Source: Ariolimax columbianus
Taxonomy: Eukaryota > Mollusca > Gastropoda > Stylommatophora > Arionidae
NCBI GenBank assembly: GCA_036924085.1
Contig: JAVGWX010000019.1
Coordinates: 14,642,696-14,706,695 of the forward strand
Reading direction: 5' to 3'
DNA length: 64,000 nt
The notes below the pieces were generated by a model. The model saw only the letters and a list, made by a program, of their open reading frames with translations. It had not been told where the DNA came from and made no database searches. Positions 37,401 to 49,400 of this stretch are shown one piece after another. How positions within the stretch are numbered: the stretch's first letter is position 1; each line of letters opens with the position of its first letter. Made by a program: the position numbers and the translations under genes.

Positions 37401-40400
37401 TTGATTGGAGCCCACCTAAACAGTGGCACCTTCAATATGATTGGGGACATCTGATTAGCATAAAGGAAGACAACTGGTTTTTTTCATGGTAAACGAATAG
37501 GATTCAATTCCCATTATCGGCACACTCCAGTTAACTTAGATGCAAATGGGTATCTGACTTACTACTATGAAAGGAATTATAGCCAGGAAGAGAACTGGCC
37601 ACCCCACCTTACATTAGACACAGTACATTTCCAGTACCTTTGGAGAAGGGTAGCTTGTTAACCACAGCCTAAATTCTGAGTGAGTTGTTTCAGGAGTTAG
37701 ATCTTCACAGATCCTCTCCAGAGCATTCATCCAGGACACAGCCAGGTGACAGTTCTGTAGAAGTACCCATGTACCATCCTCCTGAGCCATCTTGATCATC
37801 TTTGCAGCAATTGGGCCCTGTTGTTAGGAGAATGGAATTCTGGTTATCTATTTTAATGACTGTGCTCGCACAAGATTTCAAATTGGAGCTGAAACATATT
37901 TATTTAATTGCATTGTTCAAATTTTATAAATCACACGCTATCATATTTATCAGACTGATAAATAATGTTAAACTATTGAAAGGCTTATTATAATAAGCAG
38001 GTAAATGAACAAAGTAGATGTAAAACAAAGAAATTTACAAAATAGACAAAAAAACGAGAAGTAATTAGTTTAGTTTCAATCAACATCATTGCACACGATA
38101 TAAGTGTTCTGTTCTTCTACATTTTTTGGAAAATCTCATCCCTATGTATGAACTCATCCCTATGTAAGAACTCATCACTATGCATGAACTCTGCAGCACT
38201 AGCGAGGATCCTGAAATAGATTGGGTAGAATTTTAACACAATTTTGAATTTTGCCTGGGCAGCAGCCGTTAAGCCTACTTTTTTAGATTTCCAACTGCCG
38301 AGAGATTTTTAACGTGTGCGACACTAGATATCCAGTGAAATACCATATAGTCCACGTAAAAAAATTACGGCCTGCAGCACCTGAGGCCGATGTCTTACCT
38401 CAGAACACTCAGTCCTCTAAGTCTAATTTTAAAACCAGACAACCCTCTCAGCCCAAAAGAAGAACATTAACTTGACCTACAGAAGCTCATTGGTATATAA
38501 AGATGAAAGGTAGTCCAATAGCAGACACTGCTGTCAGAAATGAAGTGTTATAGGCTTCATTTATTTTACTAGGCCACAGCTTGTTTATAGGGGGGGGGGG
38601 GGGGGGGGGGCTAACTCTTTTCCTCATTGTCATTCTTTTTCCTAACAGCACTAGGTACCCATTTACTGAGAGTTGTACTCTGTGCGTTTGCCACGATAAG
38701 TGAGAGCTCTACCACAATGTTAATCAGATGCTTGCAGAGAACAAGTAATACAAAAAGTGACAGGAGAATGCTTTTTACTATAAGCAGACAAGATCATCAC
38801 TACAGGTAACAGAGGTTCAATTTTACAGACATTAAAAAAAGTAAACTAGGTTACCCTATATGTTCACACTGAAATGGATGTTGCAACATTGTGCCATAGT
38901 TTACAGCAAGGCTGCAATATCTGCCCTTTCTGCCCGACCATCTAATTGCAGCTGGCCTTTATGGGTACTGGGTTTGCCTTCCCACTGTGATCCTTATTCT
39001 CTTAGCCAGACTACAAGCCCAGCCTGGTTCCACGGTCGCAGCTTGCAGATGGAATAGAGTCTTGGTCAGCTCTGGTTTGTTGACCGTGATACAGGCAGTC
39101 TGCTGTCAGCTCATTCCCTGTACTGCATCTTCAGCCCCCAAAAAATCCATATTGAAAGAAAAATTGCTGCACATTAAAAACATTATATTAGATATGCTCA
39201 GAGGGATCAAGATGCTGAGCAGTGCATGAGCTGCAGTGGTCAGCTACCCATAGCTGACTGCTAGAGTCAGGGCCAGCGAACCATAGCTGCCAAGACCCTT
39301 CTACACCTCCATGTGGTGATCCTGGATAACAGGCTGCATCAGGGCAGACTGGCTAAGGAGAAGGGATCGAAGAAGGAATGCTAATCCGGTACTCCAAAAA
39401 TGCTTGCTGAAGTCGGATGTGTTGGACCGAAAGGTGCAAATATCGCAGCCAAGCTGTAAACTACGACACAACGCATTCCGTTCTCTGGACTACATTCTGC
39501 GAACACTCTCAGCATCCTGTAGAGAATAATGAATAATCTGTGATGAAACAAATAATTTCACCTGTCCTTGACCCAGAGAGATGGAATTGAACTTATTCCC
39601 TCCAAACCCCTTGTCGTCAGCATACTTGAGAAGGCTCATGGTCGGGTCTGCTCCAGGGGAGAGAACAAATATTAATGGTGTGAACGAGCTTGAGTCCATG
39701 TAGCTCTTGGCCAGGTCAAATGGTGGTGGCTCTACAAACTTCTTGCCCAGTTTCTCCATGACAAAGTCTGTGATTGCTAGTACAATCTGTGAGTAGACAA
39801 TACACATATCACAATTATCAGCACATCTACCAGCTTTCTATAACTGATATCTGGTTATCCCTGTTTCAACAACACAGGAAGTTGGAAAATATATTTCAGA
39901 CAAAACTTCTACTATTTATGCATTACCTAATCTTCGTGGGTCAGCAGAACTGAGACAAAAACTATGGGGGTCACCGTTCAGACCCGCAAAGGACTATGGA
40001 CTTCATACTGGCAATAGGACTGAAGATTTAGCATGATCAGAAAACCAGAACACAGAAGAAGAGCCTAATCTGCTTCATTGGATGATGTGCCTCAAGGCTG
40101 CCTCAAAATGTCATAATCATCATCATTAGAATCATTATCATCACCATTATCCATGATTTGCTCCAATAAGAATATGTATTTATTATTGGTATTCTTAGAT
40201 TGGGCTGGATAGGACATACACTGAAGAAAGTCCCATCCAACATAGATTAGACAGGCTCTTACATGTAGTCCGCAAGGGAATAGAAAGAGAGGTAGGCCTA
40301 CAAAATACATGTGCTTTAATTGATTGATTGAATAAGAATATGGAACCACCGACGCAGTTACCTTCCTTGCAGAAAGCCACTAATAAAAATGGTATGCCCT

Positions 40401-43400
40401 CTTCCAGTATTGATGTCTGCAATATAGATGTCTGCAGTATTGATGTCTGCAGTATTTGCAGTATTGATGTCTGCAGTATTTGCAGTATTGATGTCTGCAG
40501 CATTAATGTCTGCAGTATTTGCAGTATTGATGTCTGCAGTATTGATGTCTGCAGTATTTGCAGTATTGATGTCTGCAGTATTGATGTCTGTAGTATTGAT
40601 GTCTGTAGTATTGATGTCTGTAGTATTGATGTCTGAAACATTGATTTCTGCCGTACTTGCAGTATTGATGTCTGCAGTATTGATGTCTGCAGTATTTGCA
40701 GTATTGATGTCTGCAGTATTGATGTCTGTAGTATTGATGTCTGTAGTATTGATGTCTGTAGTATTGATGTCTGAAACATTGATTTCTGCCGTACTTGCAG
40801 TGTTGATGTCTGCAGTATTGATGTCTATAATACGGGTGTCTGCAGTAACAATATTGGTGTCTGCAGTATTGGTGTCTGCAGTACTTGCAGTGTTGATGTC
40901 TGCAGTATTTGCAGTATTGATGTCTGCAGTATTGATGTCTACAATATTGGTGTCTGCAGTAACAGTATTTATGTCAGCAGTATTTGCAGTATTGATGTCT
41001 GCAGTATTGATGTCTGCAGTATTATTGTCTGCAGTATTGGTGTTTGCAGTATTTCGGTTTACATGATGAGGTGGTCAGTTCTTGCAAAGCCCATCTTGGC
41101 TATCTTTATGACATGATTTGTAGAATGCAGTTTGGGAGAATTATTCCAGCATATAGAGGAAAGCTCATTTTAAACACAGTGCGTTAAGTCTTTCAACTGA
41201 AACTATTTTGCACAATTAACAGATAAAGGTAGTCCCATAGCAGACACTGCTGTCAGGGATGAAGTGTTAAGATACTTAATTGTATAAGGTCACAGCTTGC
41301 ATGAAGTGGGGTGGCCAGTTCCCTTTCTTGATGCTTTTTCTTAGTCAGGTACCTATTTACATCTGGTCGATTGGAAGAATTAGTCATACCATGAAAGAAC
41401 CCATGACATGTCCAATCTGTCAAACTGAGCATGATGTGATTTGAGCCTGGCATGTTTGGATTGTAAACCAAGCTCACAACCATTAGGTCACACACAGAGA
41501 AACCCCTTTTCAGAAGAAAAGAAATGGATAAATTATGAAAGAAAGAGAAATCACTTTCCAAAAGAGAACAAATGTGTGAAGCGATGAAAGAAAGAGAAGC
41601 CATAAAACCTGTAAATTTACAATTTATTTTTAGTGTCAACAACAATAATTGCAAAAACAAGTACATTATAAGCACTTTGTAAACATATACACCAGACAAC
41701 AAAAAAGAAAGTCAAGTAATAGACAATCCGGATTTGAGCCATGGACTTCCAGGTGACAGATGCACCTTATTGCAAAGAAAGACATCAGCTAGAGTATAAA
41801 ACTAAATAGACACCCTAAAAAATGTGTCATTTTTAACCTTGTCCAGCTTCCATTATTTTTTAATAATCTGAGTTGATAGAATGTGCTGTCCTTGTTAATA
41901 TTTTAGTGAACTTAATGGTGTTCGATCAGATACATTGCACGTAACAAAATGTATCACATCAAGACTATAGGCCTTGACCTACTTATTTAATAACAAACAC
42001 CCGTATCTGTAGTAAATAATGAAGCAAGAACAAATGTGCTGAAGATTAGGAAGAGATTGTAAAGATAGATAGGACACACCCTCAGAAAGAAGCCTTATAA
42101 TATAACTAGATGTGCTGGATTTGAACCAACAGGGAAAAGCAAGAGTGGAAAGAATAATGAGCAGCTGATAAAGAATGCTGGAAGAGACTAGAACAGCTGG
42201 AGATTCATGGGTGCAGCTCAAGAAGATGGCCTGAAATATAAATAGGTGAAGAGCACCTGTTTGCAGTCCTATGCTCCAAAGAGAACCAAAAGGGTGACGC
42301 TAAGAAAGCCAGTGGTATTGTGAATATAATCAAAACATTCTTTCAAGCTGGAAGAATAGGTTTTTAACTTGTATGCTCTCAGGCCTCCCTTGAAAGTGAT
42401 CTTTATGTTTACATTTCCCGTTGGATGCTGATGATATGAGTGGATAGTAGACATAGAGAAAACTGAAGCTGTCCGTTACTTGTGTTGATCTAATTCTCTG
42501 GAGATGTTTGGGTTCATGACAATGAAAGCATTTTAAATGCACTCATAGTATGAATATTGTTTACGAATTGAGAGGACATGGTAAAATCAATGAATAGCCA
42601 CCTATAGATAATGAAATATCAAAAGTCAGGAGAGTTCAAGACCACTAGCGGAGTAAGACAAGGGGACATTCTATCACTGTACCTTTTCATACTCCTCATG
42701 GATGAAGTCATCAAAGCCTGCAAGGAACGGACAAAAAAGTATGAAGTAGGGTACTGGAAGATGAGACCAAGTTACATATCGGAACTAGCATTTGCAGACG
42801 ATGTGGCCCTGATCACAAAAACCGAAGCACATCTCCAGATCAACTTGCAGGTCTGGGAAGAAGAGTTGAAGAAGAGAGGAATGCACATCAGCAACTCCAA
42901 AACAAAAACCATGGTGATCGCCAGAGATGAAAAGAGACATCAGATAACCCTGGGAACACGAGCACTAGAGCAGGTCAGCAACTTTAAATATCTAGGAGTG
43001 GTAATAGACAGCAGGGGAGGAATCAAAGAGGAGTTAACTGCACGAAGGGCAGCAGCAGGTAGACTGTTCCATGCAATAAACAGAGGTTTCCTCAGTAGAA
43101 GAGAAATAAGCAGGAAAACAAAGATGGATGTATACTGCTCGACCTATGTGCCTGTCCTGACATATGGATGTGAGTCATAGGCAATGACTACAGCCCAAGA
43201 AAGGCAATTACAAACTTCAGAAATGAGGTACCTAAGAAAGGCGGTTAAGGTGACGAAAAGGGACAAGATCCGTAGCCAGACAATACGTAGCAATCTTGAA
43301 TTTCAACCCCTGCAGACACGAATGGAGCAGTCCCAACTACGGTGGTTTGGCCATGTCTGTAGAATGGAAGTGATCGGATACCAAAGCGGTCATGGGAGAT

Positions 43401-46400
43401 CAAAAGTCAAGGACGCAGACCCCGAGGACGTCCCAAAGTACGTTGGGAAGACAACATACGACAGTCCCTAAGTGATAGAGGGCTGGATTGGAAAGAGGCC
43501 AGGAAAAAGACGGCGGATAGAGCAGTGTTGCGTTCTCTTTGGCAAACCTCTACACCTCACGGTAGAAGAGGAGCGACTAAGTAAGTAAGGATAATGAAAT
43601 AGATCAATATGAAATCATAGACTGTATCTGTTTGATATCAGATGTCAGTCAATAGGAAAGATGTATCAAAGTGATTAGCGGCATGACTCACAAAATAAAT
43701 TTGCATGTGTTTGGATTCACGAACCAGAAAGGTTGCAACCCTGTGAAAAGTAAACCAATTTTAAAAATGCATGCTCAAGTTGGAAGTACTGGGCTATGAG
43801 GTGGAAAACACAGTACAACACCCTCTGCCTTAGGAAACAGAGCAAACAAGAAAAAGAAAAAAAGACAATATTGGTCAAGCAGATATCCACAAAACCATCA
43901 AGCTGCAAGAGCAATCAGTATCCATACCCGTTGCAATTTTCTGAACAAAACAGCACACCTATGGATCTGCCCAAAGTGCAGTGATATAGATTCAGCATAA
44001 TATAATAGAATCTAATACGACCTTTTAAATGAACAAAGTTAAACAAATATACCATTAGAAAAGCAATTGAGGGTAAAGTTTCTGGCTGTCACCTCACACC
44101 TCCCCTGTACCTCATTTACATCACTACATGCTACATCAGCTCTTGTATATTTCAAAACAGGCTTAGAACTGTTGATGAATGGGCCATTAGTCATCGTTGC
44201 CCTTTGTTCTGGGCCCCCATATTATCCCGTTGAATGCTACTAATACCGTTAACTGAGGGCTAAAAAAAATTGTACCAGATACTGATAAACACATGGAAAA
44301 AAAACTACACAATAGTCACAATTAGCTAGTCGAAGTGTCTAAAATGTTCACAATAATTAACATAATTAACACAAACGACAGACCAACAAATTTGCGCAGT
44401 CTGTCCGGCGCTATTTTGTTGCGATTTAAAAAATAATTTACGAATCCATACTGTAAATATCTCCACATGAAATGACATTTAATGATCACATCATGTGTTT
44501 ACCTCCCGAATCACAAAACTTGTTTGAAGTTAAATAACTGTGCCCTTCCCAAAAGTGGCAGATGATTAGTCACAAACCTTGTCTGGTCGGATGGTCCTGA
44601 GTAAAATCATACGCTGAAAATCATTCAGTTTCTGATTCCACGGTACAGGTAGCTCCACCTTGTGAGGTTCTTTCTCATTGTAGAAGTCTCTCCATTTGTC
44701 AACATCCTTGACAAAGTCCACTCTAGAGCAAAGATAGTAAAAAGTAAAGTAAAGATCCCGTTTCCTGCCATGCAGAGTATGGAAAATATGGTTTTAGACT
44801 AATTTTATTTGGTGACCAATGGCACATGCCGGCCGCCTATATTTTCCAGATTTTTTTCTGGTACAAAATTTCTGGAGCCAGTTTGTGATCGGGAAAAAAA
44901 ACCTGCACCAACTGGGGATTGAACCCCGATTGCTTGGCTGGGAAGCCAGTGAACTAACCACTGTGCTATTGTGTTGACAGGCAAAACTCTTTACTTGTTT
45001 TTATAATATTCAGATTTGTCATGCATATATGACATATAAAGGCAGACAGAGAATCAAATAGCTTGGGCATATAATAAGAATGCCTTCAAAATTTACCTGA
45101 CAGATGAGCCCGGCAGCTTCTCTATACCGATACACACATGACTTGACAGCATATGTAGACATCTTAGTTTTCTGTGCTGGATTTGTTATGATGATTCAAG
45201 TCATTGTGAAGCAGAAATTACAAAGAGTTGGACTTGACTGACACAATTCTGTTCATCTGCGGTCGAATACACATTTTTGTAGATGGATTGAAAAAGGTTT
45301 CATGGAAACAGCAGTTGTCCCTGTTCTTGTACGCACTGTCGAGCAAACTCGAGAAAAAAATAATCTGTATCACATGCAAGTCTTGTTGGCTAATATGTCT
45401 TGCCACTGGACCAAGGTAGCTCAAGATGAGAGAGTGCGGTTGATGACAGTGTAAATGTTCCTCACTTATATCTCATTAAAGCAAAAGTTACAGTGTAAGA
45501 CGTTAGGTAACTTCCAAAATCTGTCTATAATGACGCTATTGGGAACTCATCACTTTCAATGGGCAACTATTTTACCACACGAGCCTATAACATCAGACAA
45601 AATGGGTTTTAAGAGCAAAAAGATGGATGTGAAAGACACACTAAAGTAAAGTAACCCATAGCAGTACTGCCGTAGGGGTGTGAGGTGTTAGCGATCTCAC
45701 ATTTCAAAGACTCAGCTAAATGAGGGCGGTAGCCATCTCCTCTACCTCGCTGCTTTTACTTGCCGGAATGAACCGGTACCCATTTTAGGCTGGGTCGACC
45801 AGGGACCCGTTGTCGTCTGAAAAAAACATTTCCGCCTCAACTAGTACCACTCAGATGCAAAGCCAGCTCGCTAACCACTGCGCTATGCAGCTCCCTCAAA
45901 AGAAACACTACAGATGTTTATATTGAAAATAACAATGGTTACACAGATGGAACACAAAAGAAGATTGCATCCACCCATACCATCTAATGAAATAAGTGAA
46001 CAAGTGAGATCAGTCTCCTCCGATGATAAACATAATAAAGTACAGTGAGTCTATTCTGTGTTTTTTTGCTTGAATGGTTTTCTTTGCTTTTGGCAACAGA
46101 CACATACAGTGTCTTACTAGCTCTGAGAGTGCATCAGTCAGGTTTGAGTATACAGTTGGACTGGGCTCGAGCTGGACTGGTCGAACTAAGAACATGGTTT
46201 CAACCTCTGTGGACCACCTCAGTTATGTGGTGGTGCCTTCTTCCCTGATGTTTGCATTGACTTGCATTCTCTAGCCAACTCAGAACTGGTACAGACCAGG
46301 GTAATCTGACTGCCTAATTAAAACATTTGCTGTGCTGGACCTGTTCTGTTCCTAAGAATCGATTTAACTCCACTCTAGGTTTCTCTCGGTAAATGGTGAA

Positions 46401-49400
46401 GGGTGGATACTTATTATTCACACAGCTTGTTGGGTGAACATACTTCTGCTTCATCATCTCTTGCACCCACTCCGCTTGAAGCTCGTAATATTTCAAAGCT
46501 CTGCAGTCTTGTGAATTGCTGATTCATCTATTGCATCATTCAACAAGTGGTCATTGATAGACTTAAAAATGTCACTCCTAGTGTACCCATAATTGGTGCT
46601 TGTGAAGCCAGTATGTTTGCTCTTCTTGTTGCCCAGAACCCCAGCATAACCAGGATAGTAGATCAAACACTTGTCCCTGCAGGTGCGAGACCTTTACAGC
46701 TGTCATCAACTAATGTTAAGGTTATGGTTAGAATTAGGATATGATTATTGTAAAATGGTTAGATGGCTTGGCTTCGTTCGCTCTCAATCTCCCAGTGCCA
46801 AACCCTGAAATGGGCCTAAGTAGCAGAATGTAGTCCAGAGAACGGAATGCGTTGTGTCGTAGTTTATAGCTTCGCTGCGATATTTGCATCATTCGGTCCA
46901 ACACATCCGACTTCAGCAAGCATTTTTTGAGTACCGGGTTAGCATTCCCTCTTTGATCCCTTCTCCTTAGCCAGTCTGCTCTGTTGCAGCCTGTTATCTA
47001 TGATCACCGCGTGAAGGTGTAGAATGGTCTTGGCAGTTCTGGTTCGCTGGCCCTGACGCTAGCAGTCGGCTATGGGTTGCTGACCACTGCAGTTCATGCA
47101 CTGCTCAGCATCTTGATCCCTAGCCTTTATATGAGATGTGTGTGTTGTGGTGCATTGCTTCTGTTAATTACACTGGCTCAGTTCTAATGTGGACTGTGTG
47201 TGTGTTGTGGTGCATTGCTTCTGTTAATTACACTGGCTCAGTTCTTATATGAACTGTGTGTGTGTGTGTATTGTGGTGCATTGCTTCTGTTAGGTATACT
47301 GGTTCAGTCCTTATATGAACTGTGTGTGTGTGTGGTGTGTGGTGAAGTGTTTCTGTTAGTTGCTTCAGTTTGTTGTCAATGTCTTGCATTCTCACTTAGC
47401 TCGACTGTGGAAAACCTGCTCTTTTCTCAAAATTCAGCGGAACTGTAATCTATCTTACCTGAAACCAATGAAGTTTTTCAGCTCACTCATACGGCAAATC
47501 TCATCCCAGGATTTGTCTAGCAACCAACTAGGAGCCGGGTTTGCTAGCTTGTTCTCCAACCCAATACCTCCTGTTAGGAAGAACATGTACTCCTCTTGGT
47601 TCAAATCCTTCCTGGCTCTGTAATGGAAAAAGAAGTTATTTTTATACCAACAATAACAAGCAGAAACCCAAACAACAAAGCAATCCCATTTCCTACTTTG
47701 TTTCCTTCTCCAATATGCACTATATCCCACTGCAGTTAACCTCCATACATGTGATAAGCATGTTTATTTGTTGCAGTAAGTGGTGCTTTCTGCTGTACTT
47801 TCCCTGAAGAGTTTGACAGCAGCGTTTGCAACACCCCACAGTTGCCTTCAAGCGATCAATCAATCTATCTATCAATCAAAAGCGTTTTAGCTCCCTGAGC
47901 TGTAGAGCATATGTCTTCAACAAATACATGTCAATTCACCAAGTACTGACCTGTCTATAACTGTGGAAGTTTTTGGTTCTTAAAGTTTCTAATGGATAGG
48001 TTAGCCAGCCACATGTCCCCTCATGTCCAAAACTTCTCAGTTGCCTTTTATGACATGCCTGGCTGGTTACAATATTACTGTTCTATGCTCCTCTTTTGGG
48101 CCTAGTAAAACTAATATTTTACAGCAGACATTAATAGTAGATTAAAGGTATAGGTGGGTCCTTTAACTCTTCATGGACTTAGTCGCAGTCTATATGAAAT
48201 TGGGTGGCCAGTTCCCTTCCTTGCCGCTTATGCCTTCCCTAACTCATTGTGGATTTTTTTTTCTGTCCGTCCATGATTTCGAACCCTTGCACGGCGTAAT
48301 CCCAATCATAGCAAGGCAACTCACTGTCAACAAGGAGGCTACACGCTCAACAAAATGGTAGATTGTAGTGGACTTATTATTTCTTCCTCGTAAGAGGCCA
48401 CAAATGGGAGATGGTGAATGGCAGGTGGCAAACTACCAAATTATGTATGTATGTATGTATATATATATATAAATATATATATATACATGATTATTTATTT
48501 GATACTACCCTACAGGTCAGCAGAATCTTTTAAGATGACCCCAAGTGAGGCGTGGACATTAATTTAACAATTTAAGTTAAGTTTATTTCATATGTTTTGT
48601 TAATTAATTGGTCCAAATCCTAAGAAGTGAAGATGATGTTGAAAATCTGAAAATGTATATCAACATCAAACAATTTTAAATAATTCTCTCTCTCTCTCTC
48701 CCTCTATCAACATATATATAAAGTTTGAGAGCCAGATCAACAGATAATACTCTGTATATTTTTGTTCCTAGCCCTACAAACTTTTTCTTGCACAAATACT
48801 CAGACATCAAAGTCATATAATTCTTATCCCAACTAATCTCAATGAAAAAAGTGAATGTATTACCTCATATAATATTATACATCTCACACAGCATATTGTA
48901 CATTAACATCATGTGAATACTACATCCTTTAAGCATATAATGAGAAAACGTGTGAACAACAAAGAAAAGAATGACCCAACAAACAAACAGAAAACTGCAG
49001 TTTAGAAAATGTGAGACAATAAATGCAAAATATCTTTGCCAATGGAAGTAATGAAGAAATTCCTTCATTGTTATATAAGCATGTTTTGCCATATTGAAAC
49101 AATTAATAGAAAATCAGTAAACAGACAAGATGATCATAGGAGGCAACAGACATTTGACTGCACATTCAAATTCTATGGACAGTTGAAAAAAAGAAAATTA
49201 GGTGACCCTGAAAAACATTCGCATGGAAAGAAAATTTAATGCACATCAAAAACAGTAGAAGGGGACGGCGTGGCCTAGTGGTTAAGTGGCACGGCTCACA
49301 ATCTAAAGGTGCTGGGTTCGATCCCCATCACAACACCGGCCGTTACCCCGGGGAAGCAAACCCTTAGAAAATGCAGGAGGAAGCAGACCCTTACATAAAA

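Noticed and set aside
40195..41066. Long open frames on both strands (194 and 212 codons)
   Set aside because: Products of the 15/9-bp minisatellite whose units are multiples of three; they overlap on opposite strands.
46314..46496. Protein-like minus-strand frame with [14 protein letters not shown]
   Set aside because: 60 codons, no recognised family, no dynein homology and no splice support; left unassigned.
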